Source: a virus. From it: a DNA stretch of 63,824 nucleotides. Below, piece after piece: positions 1 through 7,994 of the stretch. The position numbers and the translations under genes were made by a program. The stretch's first letter is position 1; every line of letters starts with the position of its first letter. The DNA is taken from positions 1-63,824 of IMG/VR virus record IMGVR_UViG_3300036818_000131. One strand, given 5' to 3'. The notes beneath the pieces were generated by a model that saw nothing but the letters and a program-made list of their open reading frames with translations, was not told the DNA's origin and did no database searches.

Positions 1-323
1 TCGACATGGACATGCAGGCGATGGTCCGGGTCGATCTGGTCGACGGGTGCGAAGATCACGCCGCAGCGGTCCGGCCGCAGTTCCGGCGGCATGCGGTCCC
101 AGGCCTGCCCATCCGGGCCCCCATTGGCGCCACGTGGACCGCGCTGCGACGCCAGCCACGTGCAGACAAAGGCGCGGCACGATTCCGGGCGGCTCTGATA
201 GATCGCGCAGCCGGTCCCGGGTTTGGCGTGGGTGCACCATTTGAGGCACGGCTTCTCGATCTCGCGGACCTCGAGCAGCCGGCAGCACAGCCGGCACTCG
301 CCGCATCCAACCGGCTCGGCCAT
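1..323 (-). CDS. YkgJ-like cysteine-cluster protein (partial)
   Basis: This gene runs off the left edge, so only the first 107 residues are visible. It starts at an ATG 4 bases after the stop of the upstream gene. The N-terminus has the CGECRLCCRL motif (CxxCxxCC), followed by KPCLKWC, GCAIYQSRPESCR and FVCTWL. This spaced set of cysteines is typical of the YkgJ/UPF0153 family, whose members are thought to bind zinc or an iron-sulfur cluster. The biochemical role of the family is not settled. It is the last visible gene of the tail-side operon. The family call rests on motif spacing read by eye, and the C-terminus is missing. Confidence 0.75.
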   Translation of the reverse strand, partial: MAEPVGCGECRLCCRLLEVREIEKPCLKWCTHAKPGTGCAIYQSRPESCRAFVCTWLASQRGPRGANGGPDGQAWDRMPPELRPDRCGVIFAPVDQIDPDHRLHVHV

Positions 324-327
324 CGGC

Positions 328-801
328 TCAGAAGAGCTCGCGCACCTTCATCGAGCCGCTCATCACGCGGGCGGCCGCCGGGGCGCTGTCGAGGCTGAAA
401 ATCAGGGCTTCGGAAAGCTTGGCGGTGGGCCGTGCCCGCTCCGGCCAGATCCACTGGTAGCCGTTGACCAGGTTGAAGGTGTCGGCGTGCTTGTAGTCGG
501 CGGTGCCGCCGGTCGTCGCTGGCGTCGTGTCGTTGATGCGGCTGGTGAAGGTCGCTGCCGGATCGGTCGGGGTGTCCGGGATGGGTGTGAACGAGCCGCC
601 GCCGGAACCGGCGCTGACCGTCGCCGGCAGATGCTTGACACTGATCTGCAGGATTTCGACGGCGGTCTGTGTGATCTGGCCGATCGTCAATGAGACGAGC
701 TCGATGGCCATCGAGGCGCCGCAATAGGCGGCGCAGAGATCCTGCACCGCCGCGACGCTGACATTGCGAAAGATGATGTTATAGGTGCGGCCTGCCGACA
801 T
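328..801 (-). CDS. Hypothetical virion-operon protein, 157 aa
   Basis: A 157-residue protein without a recognised domain. It has a Gly/Ser/Thr/Pro-rich middle (around SGSGGGSFTPIPDTPTDP) and a segment ending in KYQWIW-like aromatic residues (NGYQWIWPERARP). It starts with ATG just downstream of a rho-independent terminator (821-859) and ends 4 bases before the YkgJ-like gene, so the two may form a separate short transcription unit. The composition resembles other surface or tail-associated proteins of this phage, but no function can be assigned. Confidence 0.7.
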   Translation of the reverse strand: MSAGRTYNIIFRNVSVAAVQDLCAAYCGASMAIELVSLTIGQITQTAVEILQISVKHLPATVSAGSGGGSFTPIPDTPTDPAATFTSRINDTTPATTGGTADYKHADTFNLVNGYQWIWPERARPTAKLSEALIFSLDSAPAAARVMSGSMKVRELF

Positions 802-820
802 TCGTGGTCTCCAAATGAAA

Positions 821-859
821 AAGCCGCCCCCCTTTTGGCGTTAGGACTGGGGGCGGCTT
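821..859 (-). terminator. Rho-independent terminator
   Basis: Perfect 11-bp arms AAGCCGCCCCC (821-831) and GGGGGCGGCTT (849-859) enclose a 17-base loop. Read on the minus strand, the stem is followed by a T-rich stretch (TTTTCATTT). It lies between the gene ending at 899 and the one starting at 801, so it should end the long tail transcript. Confidence 0.8.
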
Positions 860-898
860 GCGAAGGGCTCAGTGAGGGGCGTGGGCGCGTCTAGCGCG

Positions 899-1267
899 TT
901 ATGAATTGATCAGCAGGTAGGGGCGCAATCGGGCCGCAGGGGCAAACAATCCGACGCGATGTTGCGGCTGCCACGGCTGTTGCGGGTCGCCGTCAAACTC
1001 CTCGGGGGCGGTGACGACGCGCAGCCAGATCCACGGCTTGCGCATCGCTGGCGCCGGCGCGTCGATGAGCAGGACCTCGCGCCGGACGCCGCTAACGCTG
1101 AGGCTGCCGGTGCCGGCGCGGATGACCTCGCGGCGCAGCGCGCCGGCGTGCAGGTGGCCGCTCTCCGCGAGCAGCACCTCGCGGGCGACCCCGCCGATGC
1201 GCGCCTCGGGAGTGCTGGCGCGGATGATTTCGCGCGCGAGCCCGCCAGCCCAGGCGCTCGTCGTCAT
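899..1267 (-). CDS. Short-repeat protein (xREV repeats), 122 aa
   Basis: The start is placed at ATG 1267, which overlaps the TAA of the upstream gene as TAATG and so suggests translational coupling. A longer in-frame start at 1321 would lie inside that gene. Residues 1-65 hold four copies of a short motif: GGLAREII, GGVAREVLL, GALRREVI and SGVRREVLL, spaced about 16-17 residues. The same repeat makes up the N-terminus of the 4273-5127 gene, so the two are partial paralogues. The C-terminal half (WIWLRVVTAPEEFDG onwards) is unique. The function is unknown. The position next to two lectin-like proteins suggests a part of the tail or adhesion complex. Confidence 0.75.
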   Translation of the reverse strand: MTTSAWAGGLAREIIRASTPEARIGGVAREVLLAESGHLHAGALRREVIRAGTGSLSVSGVRREVLLIDAPAPAMRKPWIWLRVVTAPEEFDGDPQQPWQPQHRVGLFAPAARLRPYLLINS

Positions 1268-2754
1268 TACGAGGCTACTTTGAAGCCCGACGTCGCGGAG
1301 TTGACGGCACCCGCCGCCCACGCCGACCCGGTGTTGGGGTCAGTCTCGAAATTGGCGTCGATCCACCCATAGCTGGTTCCGGGGCTGACGCTGGCGCCAG
1401 GGCTGTCGGTGCCGCTCGATTTGCACTGCATGCTGATGGTGCGCGCACCACTGTCGCTGCGCTTGATGTAGCCTTTGACGACGACGGCATAGACCGAGCT
1501 CGGGTTTGGTGTCGTCAGCGCCGGGAACGAATAGAGATCCTCGTGCCCGCTGGTGCTGTCCGACACATAGCTGACGTCACCGGGCGGCGGGTTGATGTTC
1601 TCCTCGAACCAGTTGGCCCCGGTGCTCGTCAGATTGCCGTAGATGACCCAGGACGGATCCCCGGAGGTCAGCGCGGTCGGCGAAGCCGGCGCGCCCGAGG
1701 CATAGGTGTTGGCCTTGTTCTGGCCGGTGAGAAGGCTGTCCGCCTCCTGCAGCGCGACCGAGGTGTCGGTGATGAAGCCGAGCCAGTAAGCCGTGCTCGA
1801 GGTTAGCGTCTGACCGGAGGAGAACGAGCTGGTCAGGACCGTGCCGCTGACGGCACCGGTGGTCTGGGTGCCGGTCGCGAGCAGCGCGCCCACCGAGCCC
1901 GCGCTGTCGGAATAGAGCACCGATTTGAAGTTGGCGCCGGCGCTGGTCGCGCCCGGGATGCACGCCACCGAATTCAGCACACAGCTCAGCGCTGGTGTCG
2001 TGAGTTTGCGCAGGAACAATTGATTGGCGCCTGGCGCGTTGGTGCCAGATACCCCTTGCGTTGCCTGCCCCAGCACGGCGGCACCAAACGAAAACTGCAC
2101 CGAGCTGTCGCCGCTCGGCAATTGCGTCTCGATCTGCGGGCTGGTCAAGAGCACCGCGTTGTTGGTCGAGCCCGAGGTGTCGAACAGGTAGAGATCGTCG
2201 AACGTCATGCCTTGACAACTCAGCTGCACCTGGCTGGCCGTGCTGTTCGCGCTGGTCTTGGTCGCGCCGGTGCCGCCCAGGATGCTGACCCCGTCGAGCC
2301 AGACTTGGTAGGACGCCGACGATCCGAAAGTGATGTCCCATTCGAGGTAATGGGTCGCGTTGGCCGAGGTGCTTTGGGTCGACGTCGCGAGCGCCGTGCC
2401 GCTGGTGCCCCCGGTCCTGATCACGATCTGTCCGCTCGTGCTGAGCGTGATGCTGCACTGAGCCGTGCCCGCGTCCAGCAAGGTGACGCCACCTGTGGAG
2501 ACGGTCAGGCCCGAGGCGAACCGCACGCCACCGATCAGCCGCGAATAGTTCGTCGCGAGCGTCTTTGTCAGGGTCGCGGCGAGGCTATTCGTGAGGGCGT
2601 AACCGATGGCACTGAGCCCAGACTGGATTGACCACCCGCTGGTGGTGCTGTCGCTCGTCCATTCGGTGAGCAGCGCGGCGCTGATGTTGGCGGTGACCGT
2701 CTGATCGGTCGGCGTCCCATATTTGTCGAAGCCATCACAGAACAGTAGCCCCAT
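1267..2754 (-). CDS. Lectin-like virion surface protein, copy 2
   Basis: A 495-residue protein, rich in Ser, Thr, Ala and Gly. It begins GLLFCDGFDKYG. Residues about 90-200 (around HYLEWDITFGSSASYQVWLD) look like a concanavalin/LamG-type jelly-roll: a strand pattern with GTAL, THYLE, YQVWLDG and a later DDLYLFD. A second half contains GANQLFLRK and NPPPGDVSYVSD blocks. It has the same length and order as the gene at 2767-4254, with long identical stretches, so the two arose by tandem duplication. At the distal end of the tail module, such proteins are usually receptor-binding or tail decoration. That role is inferred. Confidence 0.85.
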   Translation of the reverse strand: MGLLFCDGFDKYGTPTDQTVTANISAALLTEWTSDSTTSGWSIQSGLSAIGYALTNSLAATLTKTLATNYSRLIGGVRFASGLTVSTGGVTLLDAGTAQCSITLSTSGQIVIRTGGTSGTALATSTQSTSANATHYLEWDITFGSSASYQVWLDGVSILGGTGATKTSANSTASQVQLSCQGMTFDDLYLFDTSGSTNNAVLLTSPQIETQLPSGDSSVQFSFGAAVLGQATQGVSGTNAPGANQLFLRKLTTPALSCVLNSVACIPGATSAGANFKSVLYSDSAGSVGALLATGTQTTGAVSGTVLTSSFSSGQTLTSSTAYWLGFITDTSVALQEADSLLTGQNKANTYASGAPASPTALTSGDPSWVIYGNLTSTGANWFEENINPPPGDVSYVSDSTSGHEDLYSFPALTTPNPSSVYAVVVKGYIKRSDSGARTISMQCKSSGTDSPGASVSPGTSYGWIDANFETDPNTGSAWAAGAVNSATSGFKVAS

Positions 2755-2766
2755 TGCCCGGCTCCT

Positions 2767-4254
2767 TTAGGATGCGACCTTGACGCCGGAGGTGGCGCTG
2801 TTGAGCCCGGTTGCGGTCCACGCCGAGCCGGTGTTCGGGTCGGTGTCGAAGAACGAGTCCATCCAGCCATAGGTCGTCGCCGGGGTCGCCGCTGCGGCAC
2901 TGCCGGAACTGTCGGTCGAGCCCGATTTGCACTGCAGGGTGATGGTGCGCGCGCCGGTGTCGGACTTCTTGATGTTGCCCTTGACCGCGACGGTGTAGAT
3001 GTTGTTGGGGGTCGTCGTCAGCGCCGGGAAGGAATAGAGGTCCTCGAACCCGGAGCTCGACGAGAAGACATAGGAAATGTCGCCGGGCGGCGGGTTGATG
3101 TCGGTCTCGTAGTAATTGACCGCGACCCCGGTCAGGTTGCCGTAGATGATCCAGCTGGCCTGGCTCGTCGTCATTGACGGGTTGGTCGGCGGCCCCGAGC
3201 CATAGGTGTTGGATTTGGTTGCGCCGGTCAAGTTGGTGTCGGCCAATTGCAGGGTGAGCGACGTGTCGGTGATGAACCCGAGCCAGTAGGCGGTGCTGGC
3301 CGACAAGGTCGGAGGGCTGGCAAAGGCGCTGGTCAAGGTCGCACCAGACACCGTGCCGGTGACTTGGGCGCCGGTGGCCAAAGCCGACCCGGTCGGCGAG
3401 CCCGCACTGTCGGCGTAAACCACGGCCTTGAAGTTGGCGGTCCCGCTGGCGACGAACGGGATGCAGGCGACGCTGGCGAGCTGTCCGGCTGGCCCGGCGG
3501 TGAATTTGCGCAGAAACAATTGATTGGCGCCTGGCGCGTTGACGGTGTTGGTCGTCCAGAGGGCCGTCCCGAGGATCGCGGCGCCAAAGCTGAACTGCAC
3601 CGAGCTGTCGGCGTTCGGCAACTGCGTCTCGATCCGCGGGTTGCTGTTGAGCACCGCGTTGTTGGTGCCGCCCGAGGAATCGAACAGGTAGAGATCGTCG
3701 GCGGTGAACGCGCCGCCGCCACTCTGACCGAGCCACACCTGGTTGGCGGTGCTGTTCGCGCTGGTCTTGGTCGCGCCGGTGCCGCTCAGGATGCTGACCC
3801 CGTCGAGCCAGACTTGGTAGGCGGCGGACGCCCCGAAGGTGATGTCGACCTCGAGATAGTGCGTCCCGTTGGCGCTGACCGTAGCGCTCGACGTCGCCAG
3901 CGCGGTGCCGCCGACGGCTCCGGTGCGCACGCTGACGGCACCGGTGGTGTTGAGGGTCACCGTGCACTGCGCAGTGCCGCTGTCGAAGAAACCGATGAGT
4001 GCGGCGTTGTTGGTGAGCGGCCCAGCGAACCGGACGCCGGCGATGAGCCGCGAGAAGTTGCTGGAGAGCGTCTTGGCGGCAATACCGCTGACAGCGACCA
4101 GGATCGCATTGCCGGTCGAACTGAGCCCGGCGACGATCGTTACCGAGCCCGTGAGCGTGTTCCAGTCGCCGGCGGTTAGCAGCGCGGCGACGTTGCTGGT
4201 GACCGAGTTGACCGGCCCATACTTGTCAAAGCCCTCGATGAACTGCACGGCCAT
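2767..4254 (-). CDS. Lectin-like virion surface protein, copy 1
   Basis: A 495-residue paralogue of the next gene downstream (1267-2754). Both begin with EGFDKYG or DGFDKYG, share the jelly-roll-like segment with YQVWLDGVSIL and GTGATKTSANST, and end with TSGVKVAS or TSGFKVAS. Divergence is spread along the length with a few strongly differing patches, as expected for copies that keep a fold while changing binding surfaces. There are 12 bases between the two genes. The likely role is tail-tip or fibre receptor binding, inferred from fold and place. No enzyme motif is visible. Confidence 0.85.
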   Translation of the reverse strand: MAVQFIEGFDKYGPVNSVTSNVAALLTAGDWNTLTGSVTIVAGLSSTGNAILVAVSGIAAKTLSSNFSRLIAGVRFAGPLTNNAALIGFFDSGTAQCTVTLNTTGAVSVRTGAVGGTALATSSATVSANGTHYLEVDITFGASAAYQVWLDGVSILSGTGATKTSANSTANQVWLGQSGGGAFTADDLYLFDSSGGTNNAVLNSNPRIETQLPNADSSVQFSFGAAILGTALWTTNTVNAPGANQLFLRKFTAGPAGQLASVACIPFVASGTANFKAVVYADSAGSPTGSALATGAQVTGTVSGATLTSAFASPPTLSASTAYWLGFITDTSLTLQLADTNLTGATKSNTYGSGPPTNPSMTTSQASWIIYGNLTGVAVNYYETDINPPPGDISYVFSSSSGFEDLYSFPALTTTPNNIYTVAVKGNIKKSDTGARTITLQCKSGSTDSSGSAAAATPATTYGWMDSFFDTDPNTGSAWTATGLNSATSGVKVAS

Positions 4255-4272
4255 CGGCCCTCTCCCTTGTCT

Positions 4273-5127
4273 TTAATAGGCGCCGCCGCGGCCCATCCAG
4301 CGAGCGATATTGGCAATGAACAATGTGTCGCGAGGAGCGATGATCGTCGGCGGTGCCGGAGCCGATGCCGGCGCAAACCGGCGGGTAAACAGCGGCGCGC
4401 CGCTGTCCTCTTGCGCATCGGTCGCAAAAAACAGGCAAGGCTTCTGCGCAATCCAGACGATCGGCGCCGTGGCGAGGCGGCGGATGAAGAAGAGCCAATC
4501 GGGATCTTCTGTCTCATCGAGCTGGCGCAGCCACAGGCGCGGCGGCACTCCCGGCACCGTGACCACCGGCACCACGAACGTCGCGGGCCGGCGGATGAGA
4601 AATGACCGGTCCTCGGCGGTGCTGTCGTCGTCTGCGAAGGCGTGATGCAGCCAGGGCTGCCATAGCGGCCGCGGCAAGACCAGCGGCGTGACCGGCCGGC
4701 GGATGAAGAACGGCCAGAGGTCTTCGGCCTCATCTGCGGCCGTGTGGTGGACCGGCAGGACGCGGTGCTGCCGTGACGGGACGATCGGGAAGGCCCGCCG
4801 GCGAACAAAAAACGGCCAGTCGCCAAGGTCCTCCGGCTCGCGATGGTCGGTGAAGTGGTATTTCTTGGCCTGCCCTGGCGGCACCGGCTGCGCCGGGCCG
4901 AACCAGAAGACCAGCGCCTCGCGGACCAGCCCGTCGATGTAGATCTTGGTCGCCGGGCTGCTGCCGGCGGTGGTGACCAGCGCCTCGCGGACAACCCCGC
5001 CGATCCTCGCCTGGTCTGCGACGTCCTGGACCAGGACCTCGCGGACGACGCCGCTGACGCGCGCCTGCGGGGTATTGGCGCGAATGACCTCGCGGGCGAG
5101 ACCGCCGGCCCGGGCACTCGTCGCCAT
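4273..5127 (-). CDS. Two-repeat-type protein (xREV and FFIRR repeats), 284 aa
   Basis: The N-terminal 75 residues carry four copies of the xREV motif (GGLAREVI, SGVVREVLV, GGVVREALV, DGLVREALV), matching the 899-1267 gene. The remainder is a second repeat of about 35-40 residues, recognisable by DWPFFVRRRAF, DLWPFFIRRPVTP, DRSFLIRRPATF, DWLFFIRRLAT and GAPLFTRRF. Each unit has an acidic stretch followed by two aromatic residues, two arginines and a Pro/Val-rich strand. No family is recognised. The gene sits between a coiled-coil protein and the lectin-like pair, so it probably belongs to the tail tip. Confidence 0.8.
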   Translation of the reverse strand: MATSARAGGLAREVIRANTPQARVSGVVREVLVQDVADQARIGGVVREALVTTAGSSPATKIYIDGLVREALVFWFGPAQPVPPGQAKKYHFTDHREPEDLGDWPFFVRRRAFPIVPSRQHRVLPVHHTAADEAEDLWPFFIRRPVTPLVLPRPLWQPWLHHAFADDDSTAEDRSFLIRRPATFVVPVVTVPGVPPRLWLRQLDETEDPDWLFFIRRLATAPIVWIAQKPCLFFATDAQEDSGAPLFTRRFAPASAPAPPTIIAPRDTLFIANIARWMGRGGAY

Positions 5128-5130
5128 CGC

Positions 5131-5787
5131 TTATTCGGCGCCGAGTGCGGCTTTCAATTGCGCAGCGCGGTCGCGGATAGCCTGCTCGCGGGCGGCGACC
5201 CGCTCCTCGCGGCGCTGCACTTCCTCGCGCAGTCGCGCAGTCTCCGAGGCGGCGCAGGCCAGGATTTGTCGCGCCTCGTCTTCGGCGGCGGCGCGGATCT
5301 GTTGTGCCGCAGTCGCGGCCTCTTGGCGCTGCTTGGCGGCATCCTCTTGCGCCGTCCGGCGCTCGCCCGCGACGGCCGCCCGCTTGGCCTGGCACGCCTC
5401 GGCAAATTCGGCCTCGGTCTTGGTCTGCCGCAGGATGCGCCCGCTCAGTTCGTTCTCGCGTCCAGCCAGGGCGGTGCGCTGCTCGTCAAAGCTCGCCTGC
5501 AGGCGGCTGGTCGCCGCCGCACCCGCGGCGACATCGGCCTCGCGGCGGCCGAGTGCGGCCTCGCGTTCGTCCACGGCCGCCTTGCGCTCGGTGAGCTGCG
5601 CGCTGCGCGCCGCGGCTTCGCGCTCGGCAACCGACAAAGCCGCGAGCGCGCTTGCGATCCGCACCTCTTCGGCCGCCAGCGCGGCGAGCCGCCCGGCCAA
5701 GGTCGGATCGGCTTTCGCCAAGAGATCCGCCAGCAGCGCCAGCGCCGTCGTCAGTTCCGGCGGCGTTGCGCCGCGCGATCCCATCAT
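5131..5787 (-). CDS. Long coiled-coil protein, 218 aa
   Basis: The start is ATG 5787 (an ATG also follows at 5784), preceded by AAGGGGAAA. The longer in-frame ORF to 5961 would overlap the upstream gene and reads as random Arg/Ser-rich sequence. From residue about 15 to the end the protein is almost entirely Ala/Glu/Arg/Gln heptad-like helix (for example REAALGRREADV and REEVQRREERVAAREQA), so it should form a long coiled coil. Nothing else is recognised. A structural spacer or tail-fibre shaft is possible from location only. Confidence 0.8.
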   Translation of the reverse strand: MMGSRGATPPELTTALALLADLLAKADPTLAGRLAALAAEEVRIASALAALSVAEREAAARSAQLTERKAAVDEREAALGRREADVAAGAAATSRLQASFDEQRTALAGRENELSGRILRQTKTEAEFAEACQAKRAAVAGERRTAQEDAAKQRQEAATAAQQIRAAAEDEARQILACAASETARLREEVQRREERVAAREQAIRDRAAQLKAALGAE

Positions 5788-5800
5788 CGGTTTTCCCCTT

Positions 5801-6115
5801 TTACGAGTTCGAGATGACCGCGACGAGGTCGCCCGGGTTGACCGCGTAAAACCGCGTCTCACCCGCTCCCAATCGCTGATTGCTGGTCGTCGCCATGGGT
5901 GTGGCGCCCGGCTGTGGGCTGAACGCAATCGAGCAGATCGCGTCGGTGTGGATCTGCACAAACCGGGTCTTGCTGGTGAACGGGTCGCTCTGGGTGGAAG
6001 ACCCGGAGATGCCCACGGTCTGCTCGGCCGCGGGCGGCATCAGCGGTGCCAGAATGCCCGCACCCGTGCTGTCGAGGCCGAGCTTTTCGACCTCGGCGAT
6101 GTAAAGCGTCGACAT
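5801..6115 (-). CDS. Small tail-region protein, 104 aa
   Basis: A compact 104-residue protein starting MSTLYIAEVEKLG and ending in a beta-rich segment with GETRFYAVNPGDLVAVIS. The upstream GAGGAAATTTC is a usable ribosome-binding site. No catalytic motif was seen. It lies in the tail-tip operon with 13 bases to the next gene. Short beta proteins at this place in related phages are usually annotated as hypothetical. A small virion decoration protein is the best guess. Confidence 0.8.
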   Translation of the reverse strand: MSTLYIAEVEKLGLDSTGAGILAPLMPPAAEQTVGISGSSTQSDPFTSKTRFVQIHTDAICSIAFSPQPGATPMATTSNQRLGAGETRFYAVNPGDLVAVISNS

Positions 6116-6180
6116 GAAATTTCCTCGGGCAAAAAAGCGCCCGAAGGCGCCTGATGGGAACGAGCTGACGGTCTAGCGGG

Positions 6181-6597
6181 TCAGCTGCCGGTGCCGGTGA
6201 GAGCCGCGGTGTAGAGATTGCCGCTGACCGGCCACGTGATCAGCGCCTGGACATTGGCGGTCCGTGCGCCCGTCGCGGTCGGGGTGAACGTCACAGAGAC
6301 GGTGCACTGCCCGTTGCCGCCGTTGAGCGGGTTGGCCGCCGCGCAATCATCGGTCTCCGAAAAGTCGCCGGCATCGCTGCCGGTCAGACTGATCGTGATG
6401 CTGTGATTGAAAGAATCATCGGCGTTTAACGCGACAACCGTCTGCACTGCGCTCGACGCGCCGACCACGGTCGAGGGGAAAGTCAGCGAGGTCGGGGTGA
6501 ATTGGATCGTCGGGAAAATTGTGACCGGCACGTTTTGGAACGTCTGGGCCATACCCAGCAGCGCCAGACCCAGGCCGAGCAAGAGGCGCGTGATCAT
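6181..6597 (-). CDS. Secreted Ig-like (ASH-type) domain protein, 138 aa
   Basis: Starts at ATG 6597, overlapping the stop of the upstream gene as ATGA. The first 18 residues (MITRLLLGLGLALLGMAQ) form a signal-peptide-like helix. The mature part looks like a single immunoglobulin-like strand sandwich of the choice-of-anchor-D/ASH type: FTPTSLTFPSTVVGASS, then ITISLTGSDAGDFS, a Cys pair (DDCAAANP and GQCTVSVTF) and a closing YTAALTGTGS strand. A signal peptide on a gene embedded in a tail operon is odd. Either the protein is exported to the periplasm or the hydrophobic segment packs inside the virion. Confidence 0.75.
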   Translation of the reverse strand: MITRLLLGLGLALLGMAQTFQNVPVTIFPTIQFTPTSLTFPSTVVGASSAVQTVVALNADDSFNHSITISLTGSDAGDFSETDDCAAANPLNGGNGQCTVSVTFTPTATGARTANVQALITWPVSGNLYTAALTGTGS

Positions 6598-7985
6598 GAT
6601 TGTGTCGCCACCAAGGTGAACTGATCGACCGTCGTGATGTTCGTATTGGCAATGCCCGGGCCGCTCGGGTTGATCTCGATCGAACTGCCGGAAATCGAGA
6701 AGATGCCGCCATCGTCGAAATAGGGCGCGCCAAACGCGACGGTGCCGATAAACGGCGAACCATCGCTCATGACCACCGCGAATGTCGCCAGTACCGTGCC
6801 CACTGGCGTCGTGTCGGGGATTGCAAACCCCCCCCTGACCTGGGTCACGGTCACGACCGGCACTGGCGTAAACGAGGCCCGCGCCCCGACGATCGTGCCA
6901 AAAAGCCCGACGATGGCGGCGTCGACCGAGAGCGGCGCATAGAGGCGCAAGCGATTGCCGCGCGCCACCGTAAAGGCCGCGCAAGAATAGCTGCCGGTCT
7001 TCTGCCCGGAAGTGATCGTCAATGTGCCGACGGTCGTCGCGGTACCGGCGGGAGTAACGGACTGGAAGGTCAGTGTGACATCCGCACCGGGTGCCACCTC
7101 GCAACCCGGCGGCGGGCTGCCGGCAAAATTCGCCGCAAAACCGATCGCCACCGGCATCTGGACGTCGAAAATCTCGAAGTGGTTATCCCACTCGTCCTTG
7201 ACCAGCTCGCCGAATTTGCCGCCGACCGAAAACGACTGATACCAGGGGTACGCCGCTTGCCCGCCGCTGCCGGTCAACGTGTAGGGGTATGCCGACGCCA
7301 GCGACAAATCCTGCAGCGCGCCATAAGAGTTGAGCGCCGGAAATTTGAAATAGAGCGTCCGGCCGATCAGGTTGGACTGGAATTTCTGCGAAAATGTCGT
7401 CGCGACAATGCGCCCGAAACTGCTTCCGACGCCGTGCGAGGCGATCGTCGTGCCGTAGCAGCCGCGCCGGATATAGCTGCCGAGATCATAGAGGAAGGCG
7501 CTCGTCAAGCTCGCGCCGGTGTACGCGATGAGCTCGCCCCCACCCGCATCACTGGCGCAATAGCACAAGCTGACGAAATCATCGGCATCCTGCTGCGTGG
7601 CGGGAAGCAATTGCGACTGGCTCTGCGTCAGATCGACCGACAAGGTGTCGGTCAGATCGGGATCGGAGCCCGAGGCGAACGGCGCGCTCACAATCCCCTG
7701 GATGCCGCCAGCGAGGATCGTGCCGATCGACGCATAGGTCGCATTGTCGAGGCTGACATAGACGCCGCAGCCGGCCCAATCGGGGCTCATGCCGGTGGCG
7801 ATGATCCACACCAGGAGCTCGCCATTGGTGAGCTCGGCCGGCGGCTCGAAGATGATCGGCCGGTTGGTGTTGCCGGGATCGACCTGGCCCGAGGTCGCCC
7901 AGCTGAGCATGCCGTTGCTCACCGTCTGCCGCGGATAGAGGAACGCGGTGGCAACACCGGAGGGCGAAATCGCGGACAATGGCAT
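6594..7985 (-). CDS. Tail tip protein, C-terminal half as a separate gene
   Basis: A 463-residue protein. Residues 1-235 resemble the C-terminal part of GTA-like tail tip proteins: SYIRRGCYGTTIASHG, then FSQKFQSNLIGRTLYFKF and LNSYGALQDLS are the usual landmarks, normally found at the end of one long tip protein. Here they are on their own ORF starting at ATG 7985, 9 bases after the preceding gene. Residues 235-463 are Gly/Thr/Val-rich beta sequence without a known family. The likely role is forming the tail tip together with the 7995-10361 product. Confidence 0.7.
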   Translation of the reverse strand: MPLSAISPSGVATAFLYPRQTVSNGMLSWATSGQVDPGNTNRPIIFEPPAELTNGELLVWIIATGMSPDWAGCGVYVSLDNATYASIGTILAGGIQGIVSAPFASGSDPDLTDTLSVDLTQSQSQLLPATQQDADDFVSLCYCASDAGGGELIAYTGASLTSAFLYDLGSYIRRGCYGTTIASHGVGSSFGRIVATTFSQKFQSNLIGRTLYFKFPALNSYGALQDLSLASAYPYTLTGSGGQAAYPWYQSFSVGGKFGELVKDEWDNHFEIFDVQMPVAIGFAANFAGSPPPGCEVAPGADVTLTFQSVTPAGTATTVGTLTITSGQKTGSYSCAAFTVARGNRLRLYAPLSVDAAIVGLFGTIVGARASFTPVPVVTVTQVRGGFAIPDTTPVGTVLATFAVVMSDGSPFIGTVAFGAPYFDDGGIFSISGSSIEINPSGPGIANTNITTVDQFTLVATQS

Positions 7986-7994
7986 TGCGGCCTC

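Noticed and set aside
6125-6144. Hairpin TCGGGC/GCCCGA as a terminator
   Set aside because: Only a 6-bp stem and no T-run after it on either strand. It overlaps the ribosome-binding region of the next gene, so a terminator is unlikely.
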